This document shows, in pieces, positions 30,152 to 39,182 of a DNA stretch of 64,000 nucleotides. Source of the DNA: Streptomyces sp. SLBN-118 (GTDB lineage Bacteria; Actinomycetota; Actinomycetes; Streptomycetales; Streptomycetaceae); the NCBI RefSeq assembly GCF_006715635.1, contig NZ_VFNP01000002.1, positions 1,178,001-1,242,000 on the forward strand, given 5' to 3'. A model generated the notes under the pieces. It was not told the origin of the DNA. It was given only the letters and a program-made list of their open reading frames with translations, and made no database searches. Position numbers and translations under genes: made by a program. Position 1 is the stretch's first letter. Each line of letters begins with the position of its first letter.

Positions 30152-30813
30152 GTCGCCTCAGCCTCGTTCCCCTGCGCCGCGGCGGCGTCGGCCTCCGCGG
30201 ACTCGCGTCGTACCGTCACGACGCGCTGCCCGAGCGTCACCAGGCTGCCCACGGCGACGATCCACAGCGCGATCGGCAGCAGGACTTCGATGCCCGGCAC
30301 CCCGAAGGCGTGCAGACCCGCGAGCCCGGCCGCGACCAGTGAGATCACCAGCCGCTCGGCCCGCTCGACCAGGCCGTTGACCGCGACCGGCAGCCCGATC
30401 GCCTCACCACGTGCCTTGGTGTACGAGACGACCTGGCCGCTCGCCAGACAGAAGATGGCGACGGCGCACATCACATTGTCGTCCCCATTGCCCGCGTACC
30501 AGAGCGCGAAGCCGCCGAAGATCGCGCTGTCGGCGACCCGGTCGAGCGTCGAGTCCAGGAAGGCCCCCCAGCGGCTCGAGACGCCCGCCTGCCGCGCCAT
30601 ATTGCCGTCGACAAGGTCGGAGAAGACGAACGACGTGATGACGATCGTGCCCCAAAAGAACTCTCCCCGGGGGAAGAAGACCAGCGCACCCGCCATCACT
30701 CCGGCCGTGCCGATGAGCGTGACCGCGTCGGGGCTCACCCCCCGGCGGAGCAGAAACGCTGCGAACGGTGTGAGGACACGCGTAAAAAATGCACGCGCGT
30801 ACTTGTTCAGCAT
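30148..30813 (-). CDS. pgsA: CDP-alcohol phosphotransferase, phosphatidylinositol phosphate synthase
   Basis: 221 aa from the ATG at 30813; upstream codons run into the intergenic region. The full CDP-alcohol phosphotransferase motif is present: D66-x2-D69-G70-x2-A73-R74, G83-x3-D87-x3-D91. About six transmembrane helices. In actinobacteria the enzyme at this locus makes phosphatidylinositol phosphate from CDP-diacylglycerol and inositol phosphate, feeding PimA. It is the first gene of the long leftward run. It is divergent from the EF-G-like gene across 266 bp. Confidence 0.93.
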   Translation of the reverse strand: MLNKYARAFFTRVLTPFAAFLLRRGVSPDAVTLIGTAGVMAGALVFFPRGEFFWGTIVITSFVFSDLVDGNMARQAGVSSRWGAFLDSTLDRVADSAIFGGFALWYAGNGDDNVMCAVAIFCLASGQVVSYTKARGEAIGLPVAVNGLVERAERLVISLVAAGLAGLHAFGVPGIEVLLPIALWIVAVGSLVTLGQRVVTVRRESAEADAAAAQGNEAEAT

Positions 30814-31079
30814 GGCCTTCCCGAAGGGTCGGTGGGCCGAGTGGCCCCATCGGCCACCGGCTGGCCCATCGTAGCCAGGCCCGGCGCGCTCCACTGAGCC
30901 ACACCCGCCTCCCACGGTCGCGTACGACGTATGGACGCACCGTGACGGGAGTGGAAAGCTCGAAAGACGACCGCGGGCATCGCCGGAGCTGCCCCGGACA
31001 CGGTCCGGGACCTCCCTCATGGCTTCCCGCGCCCGCGGCCCCACTCTCCTCACCGGGCAATCGATCGGGAGGCAAGATC

Positions 31080-33287
31080 ATGGGCGACAAGGCGAATGCA
31101 CACCCCGGAGCCGCCGGCAGGGCAGCTACGGCCGACCAGCCCACATCCGTACGGAACGTGGTGCTGGTCGGCCACAGCGGATCGGGAAAAACAACATTGA
31201 TCGAGGCCCTCGCGCTGACCGCGGGAGCGGTCAACCGGGCGGGCCGGGTCGAGGACGGCGCGACGGTCTCGGACTACGACGAGATCGAGCACCGGCAGCA
31301 ACGTTCCGTCCAGCTGTCCCTGGTCCCCGTCGAATGGGGCGGGTACAAAATCAATCTGCTGGACACTCCCGGATATGCCGACTTCGTCGGGGAGCTCAGG
31401 GCCGGTCTGCGAGCCGCGGACGCGGCCCTTTTCGTTGTGTCCGCCGCGCAGGAGGCGGACGCGATCGCGGGCGCGACCCGGATGGTGTGGGAGGAGTGCG
31501 CCGCGGTGGGAATGCCGCGCGCGATCGTCGTCACGCATCTGGACACGGCGCGGACCGACTTCGAGGAACTGACCCGGGTCTGCGGGAGCATCTTCGGCGG
31601 CGACGACCCCGACGCCGTACTGCCGCTCTATCTGCCGCAGTACGGAGCGCAGCATCCCGACGGGCACGCCCCGGTCACCGGACTCGTCGGACTGCTGTCC
31701 CAGAAGATCTTCGACTACTCCTCCGGCGAACGGAAGGAGACTCCGCCCGATCCGGCGCAGGCGGAACTGATCGAGGAGGCCCGCAACCGGCTGATCGAAG
31801 GGATCATCGCCGAGAGCGAGGACGAGACCCTCATGGACCACTACCTCGGCGGCGGCGAGATCGACCTCAAGACGCTGATCGGGGACCTTGAGAAGGCCGT
31901 GGCGCGGGGCATCTTCCACCCGGTGCTGGCCGCGGCACCCGCGCCCGATGGCGCCAAGCAGGGGCTCGGCACGGTCGAGCTGCTCGAACTCGTCACCGGC
32001 GGTTTCCCGACCCCGCTGGAGACCACCGCCCCCGCCGTCACCACCCCGCAGGGCGCGTCACGCCCGCAGATCAGCTGCGACCCGGACGGTCCGCTGGTGG
32101 CCGAGGTGGTCAAGACCGCGTCCGACCCCTATGTCGGCCGGATCTCTCTCGTACGGGTCTTCTCCGGCACCCTGCGTCCCGACGAGACCGTCCATGTGTC
32201 CGGGCACGGTCTGTCCGACCGCGGCCACGAGGACCATGACGTCGACGAGCGCATCGGCGCGCTCTCCGTGCCCTTCGGCAAGCAGCAGCGCCCGCTCGGC
32301 CGGGTCATCGCCGGAGATCTCGGCTGTGTGGCCAAGCTGGCCAGGGCCGAGACCGGGGACACGCTCTCGGCCAAGGCCGACCCGCTGCTGATGGAGCCCT
32401 GGACGATGCCCGACCCGCTGCTGCCACTGGCCATCCAGGCACACAGCAAGGCTGACGAGGACAAGCTCTCCCAGGGGCTTTCGCGACTGGTCGCCGAGGA
32501 TCCGACCATGCGTCTGGAACAGAACCAGGCGACGCACCAGGTGGTCCTGTGGTGTCTCGGTGAGGCCCACGCGGACGTCGCGCTGGAGCGGCTGCGCAAC
32601 CGCTACGGCGTCCAGGTCGACGTCGTACCGCACAAGGTGTCGCTGCGGGAGACCTTCGGCGAGCAGTCGGCGGGACGCGGGCGGCATGTGAAGCAGTCCG
32701 GCGGACACGGCCAGTACGCGATCTGCGAGATCGAGGTGGATCCGCTGCCGGCGGGCTCGGGCATCGAGTTCGTCGACAAGGTCGTGGGCGGCGCGGTGCC
32801 CCGGCAGTTCATCCCGTCCGTGGAGAAGGGCGTACGCGCGCAGGCCGCGCGCGGCGTCGCGGCCGGATATCCGCTCGTCGACGTACGGATCACACTGCTC
32901 GACGGCAAGGCGCACTCGGTGGACTCCTCCGACGCGGCCTTCCAGACTGCGGGCGCGCTCGCGCTGCGCGAGGCTGCGGGCGATGCGCGCATCCATCTGC
33001 TGGAGCCGGTGGCCGAGGTGAAGGTTCTGGTCTCGGACGAGTACGTGGGTCCCGTGATGAGCGATCTGTCGGGGCGTCGCGGCCGGGTGGTCGGCACCGA
33101 GCAGGCGGGCGGTGGGCGCACGCTCGTGCGGGCCGAGGTGCCGGAGATCGAGATCGGGCGGTACGCCGTGGACCTGCGGTCGATCTCGCACGGCACCGGG
33201 CAGTTCAGCCGCTCCTACGCCCGACATGAGGCGATGCCGCCCCAGCTGGCCGACAAGATCCGTGAACAGGCCGAGCACGGTTCGTAG
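31080..33287 (+). CDS. Elongation factor G-like protein (EF-G2/FusA2 type) with degenerate GTPase motifs
   Basis: 735 aa from an ATG with GGGAGG at 31067-31072. The domain order is that of EF-G (G domain to about 300, then domains II-V, with QFSRSYARHEAMPPQ at the end). The P-loop GHSGSGKT (31-38) is intact. Other motifs deviate: the usual RGIT of G2 reads RSVQ (75-78), DTPGH of G3 reads DTPGY (Y99 replaces the catalytic His), and NKxD of G4 reads THLD (152-155). Mycobacterial FusA2 shows similar changes as I recall. Normal ribosomal translocase activity is doubtful. A canonical fusA should exist elsewhere. Confidence 0.93.
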   Translation: MGDKANAHPGAAGRAATADQPTSVRNVVLVGHSGSGKTTLIEALALTAGAVNRAGRVEDGATVSDYDEIEHRQQRSVQLSLVPVEWGGYKINLLDTPGYADFVGELRAGLRAADAALFVVSAAQEADAIAGATRMVWEECAAVGMPRAIVVTHLDTARTDFEELTRVCGSIFGGDDPDAVLPLYLPQYGAQHPDGHAPVTGLVGLLSQKIFDYSSGERKETPPDPAQAELIEEARNRLIEGIIAESEDETLMDHYLGGGEIDLKTLIGDLEKAVARGIFHPVLAAAPAPDGAKQGLGTVELLELVTGGFPTPLETTAPAVTTPQGASRPQISCDPDGPLVAEVVKTASDPYVGRISLVRVFSGTLRPDETVHVSGHGLSDRGHEDHDVDERIGALSVPFGKQQRPLGRVIAGDLGCVAKLARAETGDTLSAKADPLLMEPWTMPDPLLPLAIQAHSKADEDKLSQGLSRLVAEDPTMRLEQNQATHQVVLWCLGEAHADVALERLRNRYGVQVDVVPHKVSLRETFGEQSAGRGRHVKQSGGHGQYAICEIEVDPLPAGSGIEFVDKVVGGAVPRQFIPSVEKGVRAQAARGVAAGYPLVDVRITLLDGKAHSVDSSDAAFQTAGALALREAAGDARIHLLEPVAEVKVLVSDEYVGPVMSDLSGRRGRVVGTEQAGGGRTLVRAEVPEIEIGRYAVDLRSISHGTGQFSRSYARHEAMPPQLADKIREQAEHGS

Positions 33288-33293
33288 GTGACA

Positions 33294-33328
33294 GTGCCGC
33301 CCGCCGACTCCTTTGGGGCGGGCGGCAC
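33294..33328. terminator. Terminator after the EF-G-like gene
   Basis: A perfect 12-bp stem (33294-33305 with 33317-33328; GTGCCGCCCGCC) around an 11-base loop, followed by a T/A-rich tail, 6 bp past the stop. Confidence 0.85.
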
Positions 33329-33450
33329 TTCAATCCTGTGACGAGGACCGTGCGCCCCCGATACGCTGTGGTGCCCCAGCTCAGAAGGTGTGCGGGGCAC
33401 GGTAGTTGGGAACAGGCCGCAGTGCGGATGCTTGCGGCGAGGGGGCGGTA

Positions 33451-35106
33451 GTGGCGACCGACAGTTTCGATTTCACTCCCGGGGCACAGGTCCCGCTCCT
33501 GGGCTCGGCCGGACAGACGGCGGCGACGCATGCGCTCGCCTCCGCCGCGTACCGCGACAGCCCGGTCAAGGACCTGCTCAACGCCAACAGCGAGTGGCAC
33601 AAGTCCGAGGTGAAACCGGGCAAGTTCTCGCTGTTCGAGCCGAATCTGGGCGAGGCGTTCTCGCGGGCGGTGCAGCTGCGGATGCTCGGCGGCGCTCGCA
33701 AGGCACTGATCCAGTCCTTCGGCACCGAGCCACAGGCGGTGGTCGAGCACTGCCTGGCCGCCAACCGTATCCGCAAGGAGCGCGACGCCAGACTCACTGG
33801 TGTGATGGCCGTCTTCGGGCTGCTCTTCCTGCCGGGGCTGCTGCTGTGGCTGGCCGTCTTCCAGCTCCGGCGGACGATCGCGGGGGCCTCCAACAAGCGG
33901 GCGGGGGCGCTGGGCACCCTGCTGCTCGTCGCCATCGGCGGCCTGGCCGTGATCTTCCTGATCCGGCTGCCGTTCGGAGGCCTTCTCGGGTACTACATCC
34001 GCGGCATGATCGTGGCGCCGGTCGTCGGCTGGGTGCTGGCCAAGCGGATCTGTGAGTCCACGGCCAAGGATCTTCGCGCGCGCTGGGACAGCCTGCTGTC
34101 GGGCGGCGGTATCGGCGCCAAGGTGCCCGAAGCCGTCCCCGGGCACCCCAATGAGACCGCGCGCGAGCAGCTGCGCCAGGGCCTGGAGAAGCTCACCGCC
34201 GAGCAGCAGTCCAACGCCGTCTTCTACGCGGGCCCCAAGGGCATACTCGGCATGGGCACCCGCTGGGGAAGCTGGCAGATGGCCGAGGAACTTGTCTCCA
34301 AGGAATCGGGCAAGGACATCAACCAGTTCCGCAGCTGGGACGTGATACGAGCGGTCCACGACAAGCTGAAGATGCTGGAGCGCGGCCCGCTGAACTCCGG
34401 CGGCTTCCCCACCCCTTCGGTCAAGCACTGGATCGTGGCGCCGGTCGGCGAGAATGCCGGGGAGGTGTCCCGGCCGGAGGGCCAGGACGTGGAGACCTTC
34501 CAGGTCAAGGGCCACGAGATACAGCGGATCTGCAATCACCAGCAGTTCGGCGGCGGGAACCGCCACTATCTGGGCGTGCAGTTCACCCTCTGGGACGGCC
34601 AGTTGGTGATCACCATGATGATCACCGTGACCGTGCTCCACGAGACGCTGCGTATCGAGGTGACCGGGCATGCTCTCGGCCCGGTGCACTCGCTCTTCAC
34701 CACCAAGCCCGCGCCCAAGACCGTCACGGTCGCCAAGACGGTCCGCTTCTGGGAGACCGTCGACCGGGTGCTGCCTCTGGTGGAGACGCCCGAGGTGGTA
34801 CGGCTCGCGGTGCGCGCGCCCTTCACCTGGTATCCGCCGCTGCTCGACTTCCTCGGCGGCAAGCTGGTGCTCCCCGAGCCCTTCGGGCTGCGCCACGCCT
34901 GGGCCGAGAAGCCCTGGCGGCACCGTTTCATGGCTGACGACGCGATGCGTGCGGCCACGCCCGTCCTGCGCGTCACGCACGCGGCGGCGATGAGGGTGCT
35001 CGAGGAGAACGGCGTGGACACCGAACGCTTCGGCAACCGCTCCATGATCGTCAGCGGCTTCGTCCAGGACCCCACGCCGCGCAACGCCGACCTCTACGAC
35101 GCGTAG
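33451..35106 (+). CDS. Conserved hypothetical membrane protein
   Basis: 551 aa from a GTG preceded by a G-rich site; an in-frame start at 33406 would add 15 residues. A soluble N-terminus of about 105 residues comes first. Two or three transmembrane segments follow (LTGVMAVFGLLFLPGLLLWL at about 115-135, TLLLVAIGGLAVIFLI, GYYIRGMIVAPVVGWVLA up to about 205). A large soluble C-terminal domain of about 340 residues has no motif I recognise. Conserved-looking blocks are GILGMGTRWGSWQMAEEL and GGGNRHYLGVQFTLWDGQLV. It shares no operon with the EF-G-like gene because a terminator lies between. Function unknown. Confidence 0.85.
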   Translation: MATDSFDFTPGAQVPLLGSAGQTAATHALASAAYRDSPVKDLLNANSEWHKSEVKPGKFSLFEPNLGEAFSRAVQLRMLGGARKALIQSFGTEPQAVVEHCLAANRIRKERDARLTGVMAVFGLLFLPGLLLWLAVFQLRRTIAGASNKRAGALGTLLLVAIGGLAVIFLIRLPFGGLLGYYIRGMIVAPVVGWVLAKRICESTAKDLRARWDSLLSGGGIGAKVPEAVPGHPNETAREQLRQGLEKLTAEQQSNAVFYAGPKGILGMGTRWGSWQMAEELVSKESGKDINQFRSWDVIRAVHDKLKMLERGPLNSGGFPTPSVKHWIVAPVGENAGEVSRPEGQDVETFQVKGHEIQRICNHQQFGGGNRHYLGVQFTLWDGQLVITMMITVTVLHETLRIEVTGHALGPVHSLFTTKPAPKTVTVAKTVRFWETVDRVLPLVETPEVVRLAVRAPFTWYPPLLDFLGGKLVLPEPFGLRHAWAEKPWRHRFMADDAMRAATPVLRVTHAAAMRVLEENGVDTERFGNRSMIVSGFVQDPTPRNADLYDA

Positions 35107-35124
35107 GGGTCACGGCCCGCCTCT

Positions 35125-35685
35125 TCAGGAGGCGGGCCAGGCCTCCGCCAGCATCGTGCGGGTGTCGGCGAGCAGCTGAGGCAGGACTTTCGTGTGCCCG
35201 ACGACCGGCATGAAGTTGGTGTCCCCGCCCCACCTCGGCACGACGTGCTGATGCAGATGCGCGGCGATCCCCGCGCCGGCGACCGTGCCCTGGTTCATTC
35301 CGATGTTGAAGCCGTGCGCGCCCGACGCCTTGCGCAGCGCGGTCATGGCGTCCTTGGTGAACTGCGCGAGCTCGGCGGTCTCCGCGTCGTCCAGTTCGGT
35401 GTAGTCGGCGACATGACGATAGGGCACGACCATCAGGTGCCCGCCGTTGTACGGGTACAGATTGAGCACCGCGTAGACCTGCGAGCCGCGAGCGATGACA
35501 AGCCCGTCCTCGTCCGACTTGGAGGGGATGACGCAGAAGGGGCAGCCGTCCTCGGCCCCCGGACCGGTCGGCTTGTTCTCTCCCTGGATGTACGCCATGC
35601 GGTGGGGTGTCCACAGGCGCTGGAACGCATCCTGCGTCCCGACTCCGATCTGCTGCTCCGGCTCAAGCGTCATGTTGTGCAGCAT
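35125..35685 (-). CDS. HIT-family hydrolase, AP4A phosphorylase-like
   Basis: 186 aa. The histidine triad is HLHQHVVP, preceded by GTVAGAGIAA. The N-terminal block CPFCVIPS contains a CxxC pair as in zinc-binding HIT proteins. It resembles the mycobacterial AP4A phosphorylase group, which splits diadenosine tetraphosphate with phosphate, rather than Hint. The exact substrate is uncertain. It is 92 bp downstream of thrS with a hairpin between. Aminoacyl-tRNA synthetases produce AP4A, so the neighbourhood is suggestive. Confidence 0.9.
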   Translation of the reverse strand: MLHNMTLEPEQQIGVGTQDAFQRLWTPHRMAYIQGENKPTGPGAEDGCPFCVIPSKSDEDGLVIARGSQVYAVLNLYPYNGGHLMVVPYRHVADYTELDDAETAELAQFTKDAMTALRKASGAHGFNIGMNQGTVAGAGIAAHLHQHVVPRWGGDTNFMPVVGHTKVLPQLLADTRTMLAEAWPAS

Positions 35686-35710
35686 ATGACTTCGCCCGGC
35701 CGCACAGACG

Positions 35711-35749
35711 GGAGACCCCCACAGCGCTGATCGCGCTGCGGGGGTCTCC
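35711..35749. terminator. Hairpin between thrS and the HIT gene
   Basis: A 17-bp stem with one mismatch (35711-35727 with 35733-35749), 29 bp past the thrS stop. Confidence 0.75.
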
Positions 35750-35777
35750 TGCGGCCGGTGTCTCCGGGCGGAGGGCG

Positions 35778-37754
35778 TCAGAGCTGGACGCGCTCCTCGA
35801 CGACCTTCGCGATCTTCGCGATGGCCTCGTCGACGGGGATGCCGTTCTCCTGCGATCCGTCGCGGTAGCGGAAGGAGACCGCGCCGGCGGCCATGTCCTC
35901 GTCGCCCGCGATGACCATGAAGGGCACCTTCTGCTTCTGCGCGTTGCGGATCTTCTTCTGCATGCGGTCGGAGGAGGCGTCGACCTCGACGCGAAGCCCC
36001 TTGGTCTTGGCCTTGGCGGCGAACTCCCGAAGGTAGGGAATGTGCGCGTCACCGATCGGAATGCCCAGTGCCTGGACCGGCGCGAGCCAGGCCGGGAACG
36101 CGCCCGCGTAGTGCTCGAGCAGCACCGCGAAGAACCGCTCGATCGAGCCGAACAGCGCGCGGTGGATCATGACCGGGCGCTGCTTGGCGCCGTCGGGACC
36201 GGTGTACTCCAGGTCGAAGCGCTCGGGCAGGTTGAAATCGAGCTGGACGGTGGACATCTGCCAGGTACGGCCGATGGCGTCCTTGGCCTGCACGGAGATC
36301 TTCGGCCCGTAGAACGCGGCGCCGCCCGGGTCGGGGACGAGCGGGAGGCCCTGCTTCTCGGCGACCTTGCGCAGCGTCTCGGTCGCCTCCTCCCAGACCT
36401 CGTCGGAGCCGACGAACTTCTCCGGGTCCTTGGTGGACAGCTCCAGATAGAAGTCGGTGAGGCCGTAGTCGCGCAGCAGGTTCAGCACGAAGGTCAGCGT
36501 CGAGTCGAGCTCGTCCGCCATCTGCTCCTTGGTGCAGTAGATGTGCGCGTCGTCCTGGGTGAAGCCGCGGGCCCGGGTCAGGCCGTGCACGACGCCCGAC
36601 TTCTCGTAGCGGTACACGGTCCCGAACTCGAAGAGACGCAGCGGCAGTTCACGGTAGGAGCGGCCGCGCGCATCGAAGATCAGGTTGTGCATCGGGCAGT
36701 TCATGGGCTTGAGGTAGTAGTCCGTGCCCTCGTCGAGCTGCATGGGCGGGTACATGCCCTCGGCGTACCAGTCCAGGTGGCCCGAGGTCTCGAAGAGCTT
36801 CCCCTTGGTGGCGTGGGGGGTGTAGACGAACTCGTACCCCTCCTCCTCGTGCCGCTTGCGGGAGTAGTCCTCCATGACCCGGCGGACGACACCGCCCTTG
36901 GGATGGAAAACCGCGAGACCGGAACCGATCTGGTCCGGGATGGAGAACAGGTCCAGCTCGTTGCCCAGCTTGCGGTGGTCGCGCTTCTCGGCCTCGGCAA
37001 GGAACTCCAGGTGAGCCTTGAGCTCTTCCTTGGAGGGCCAGGCGGTGCCGTAGATCCGCTGCAGCATGGGGTTCTTCTCGCTGCCGCGCCAGTACGCGGC
37101 GGCGTTGCGCATCAGCTTGAACGCCGGGATGTTGCGGGTGCTGGGCAGGTGCGGACCGCGGCACAGGTCCTTCCAGCACAGCTCGCCCGTCTTGGCGTCG
37201 AGGTTGTCGTAGATGGTCAGCTCGCCGCCACCCACCTCGACGTCTGCGCCGTCGTCGGAGGACGCAGAGCCCTTGATGCCGATGAGCTCCAGCTTGTACG
37301 GCTCGCCTGCGAGCTCCTCGCGGGCCGCTTCGTCGGTGACGACGCGGCGCGAGAAGCGCTGGCCGCGCTTCTGGATCTCCTGCATCTTCTTCTCGATGGC
37401 CTTGAGGTCATCGGGGTGGAAGGGCTTCTCGACGTCGAAGTCGTAGTAGAAACCGTCCTTGACCGGCGGGCCGATGCCGAGCTTGGCCTCGGGGAAGAGC
37501 TCCTGCACGGCCTGCGCCATCACGTGCGCGGTGGAGTGCCGAAGGATGTTCAGTCCGTCCTCGGAGGAGATCTCGACGGGCTCGACCTCCTCGCCGTCCT
37601 TGACCTCGTACGCGAGGTCCTTCAGCTCGCCGGCGACGCGGGCGGCGACGACGGTGCGCTCGCCGGGGAACAGGTCGGCTGCCGTGGTGCCCGTGGTCAC
37701 CACGCGCTCTTCCCGCTCGGAATCGCGTTGGATGATCACACGGACGTCTGACAC
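35778..37754 (-). CDS. thrS: Threonyl-tRNA synthetase
   Basis: 658 aa from the GTG at 37754 ([13 protein letters not shown]). Layout: TGS domain, editing domain with [11 protein letters not shown] and the Cys block LCRGPHL, and a class II core. Zinc ligands are seen in [25 protein letters not shown] and MIHRALFGS. The C-terminal anticodon-binding domain begins near [10 protein letters not shown]. It charges tRNA-Thr. No obvious T-box or leader hairpin was found in the 207 bp upstream. That gap holds a hairpin repeat. Confidence 0.98.
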   Translation of the reverse strand: MSDVRVIIQRDSEREERVVTTGTTAADLFPGERTVVAARVAGELKDLAYEVKDGEEVEPVEISSEDGLNILRHSTAHVMAQAVQELFPEAKLGIGPPVKDGFYYDFDVEKPFHPDDLKAIEKKMQEIQKRGQRFSRRVVTDEAAREELAGEPYKLELIGIKGSASSDDGADVEVGGGELTIYDNLDAKTGELCWKDLCRGPHLPSTRNIPAFKLMRNAAAYWRGSEKNPMLQRIYGTAWPSKEELKAHLEFLAEAEKRDHRKLGNELDLFSIPDQIGSGLAVFHPKGGVVRRVMEDYSRKRHEEEGYEFVYTPHATKGKLFETSGHLDWYAEGMYPPMQLDEGTDYYLKPMNCPMHNLIFDARGRSYRELPLRLFEFGTVYRYEKSGVVHGLTRARGFTQDDAHIYCTKEQMADELDSTLTFVLNLLRDYGLTDFYLELSTKDPEKFVGSDEVWEEATETLRKVAEKQGLPLVPDPGGAAFYGPKISVQAKDAIGRTWQMSTVQLDFNLPERFDLEYTGPDGAKQRPVMIHRALFGSIERFFAVLLEHYAGAFPAWLAPVQALGIPIGDAHIPYLREFAAKAKTKGLRVEVDASSDRMQKKIRNAQKQKVPFMVIAGDEDMAAGAVSFRYRDGSQENGIPVDEAIAKIAKVVEERVQL

Positions 37755-37878
37755 CGGTCTCTCCTGACTGAAGGGGGGCGCCGCAGTGGTGGTGGGCGCG
37801 CTACGAATCGTACCGAGCCGGTGGGGTGCGCCGCGAAACGGTTGATTCCCCGGGGCTCCGCACGGGACCCCGCGCCAC

Positions 37879-37911
37879 GGGTACCTCCCACGGCTGCCGG
37901 GCCGTAGGAGG
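37879..37911. repeat. Short interspersed hairpin repeat, copy 3
   Basis: Starts GGGTACCTCCC and ends GGCCGTAGGAGG around a GCTGCC centre. It is nearly identical to the complement of the copy at 59253-59288. It lies between thrS and the 406-aa gene. Confidence 0.7.
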
Positions 37912-37961
37912 AGGGCGGGCAGGGCGGGGACAAGGCGCACCGCAACCCCCCGCCCGCCCCC

Positions 37962-39182
37962 TCACTCCTCCTGACACGCCTCCTCGAAGAAGTCCAGGTT
38001 CTCCTGGAGCGACTTCATCAGCCGGTCCCGCTCCGCCTCGTCCACCTGCACCGGAACCACATTCGACGCATCCGTCAGCCGCCGGAACCCCCCTCGGCTC
38101 TCCAGGCGCCCCACGACCCGGATCGGCAGGCCGACCAGGTGCGCATGGCCCGCCGTGCGATAGGAGTCCTCGTCCAGCGCCACCCTGACGTGCGGCACCT
38201 CCGCTCCGGCCAGGACGCGAAGCCGTACCGTCCCGGACCCGCGCGGCCCGGACCGGCGCATCCGGACCACCGTGCCGGTGATGCGGACCGGCACGGACGG
38301 CTCGCCCTGGAGGTAGCGGGCGCCGGCCTCGCGCAGCGCGGGCAGGTCACCGGGCGAGAACTCGACCGGTTCGTTCCGTGGCGCGCAGCCCTCGGGGACT
38401 CCCGCCGCGGGCGACCACTCCAGCGCCACCCGCGCCCCCTCGGCCCCTCGCACCAGCGCGATGATCGCTTCCGTCAGTTCGCGGCTCACTCCCGCCTCGA
38501 CGGCCGCGTCGAACGCCTCCATCCCGCCCGTCGCGCGCTGGTAGTCCGCCGCCTCCCGCGCCGCCTGCAAGGCGTGATACAGCCGCACCACGACCGCCCG
38601 CCCGCTCTGCACCGGCACAAACGCGGTGAGGCTGCGCCCGCCGGGTGCCGGTCCCACCAGGACCCCCTCCAGCGAGGCCTGCGCCTGCCGCCGGTGTCGC
38701 GCGCCGTAGTACCCCGCGCGGCCGCGGGCGGCCAGCGCACCGGCCATCAGCATCTGCCGTGCGGCTCCCCGCAGTTGCTCCTGTACCGTCCACGACACAG
38801 CGCCCGACGGCCCGTGGGGCACATCACGCAACCACCGGATCTCGTCGCTCGGCACGCTCAGTCCGACGAGCACGTCGCGGGCCGAGGGCGCGGCACTGCG
38901 CGCGAGCGCGGTCAGCGCCTCGCTCAGCAGGTCCTCGCAGTCCGGGAACGACCTGCTCTCGGGCACCAGCAGACTCGTCCCGCCCGTGGCAGGCCCCGGC
39001 GGCGTCCAGCGTGCGTACCGCCCGGCTGCTCCACCGCGCCGCCGCCAGCCGTGCCGGTCCAGGAGCGCCGCGAGGACCAGGGGGTCGACGTGGGCGGGGT
39101 CGGGCTGGCCGCCTCCGTACCAGGCACCCGGCAGGTCACCCGTCGGATGGGGCCGTACCGACTCGTCGAAAGGCCGCTGCAT
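37962..39182 (-). CDS. Conserved hypothetical protein coupled to DUF4365 protein
   Basis: 406 aa. The ATG overlaps the stop of the DUF4365 gene by one base (TGATG), so the two are made together. No transmembrane helices or signal peptide. Three blocks are visible: a basic/Trp N-terminal part (LLDRHGWRRRGGAAGRYARW), a helical middle with basic residues (YYGARHRRQAQASLEGVLVG, then VVVRLYHALQAAREAADYQR), and a C-terminal beta-rich stretch (about 275-385) that could be an OB-like fold (VRITGTVVRMRR, IRVVGRLESRGGFRRL). It ends in an acidic helix. I do not recognise the family. Nucleic-acid contact is a guess from the basic blocks. Confidence 0.85.
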   Translation of the reverse strand: MQRPFDESVRPHPTGDLPGAWYGGGQPDPAHVDPLVLAALLDRHGWRRRGGAAGRYARWTPPGPATGGTSLLVPESRSFPDCEDLLSEALTALARSAAPSARDVLVGLSVPSDEIRWLRDVPHGPSGAVSWTVQEQLRGAARQMLMAGALAARGRAGYYGARHRRQAQASLEGVLVGPAPGGRSLTAFVPVQSGRAVVVRLYHALQAAREAADYQRATGGMEAFDAAVEAGVSRELTEAIIALVRGAEGARVALEWSPAAGVPEGCAPRNEPVEFSPGDLPALREAGARYLQGEPSVPVRITGTVVRMRRSGPRGSGTVRLRVLAGAEVPHVRVALDEDSYRTAGHAHLVGLPIRVVGRLESRGGFRRLTDASNVVPVQVDEAERDRLMKSLQENLDFFEEACQEE

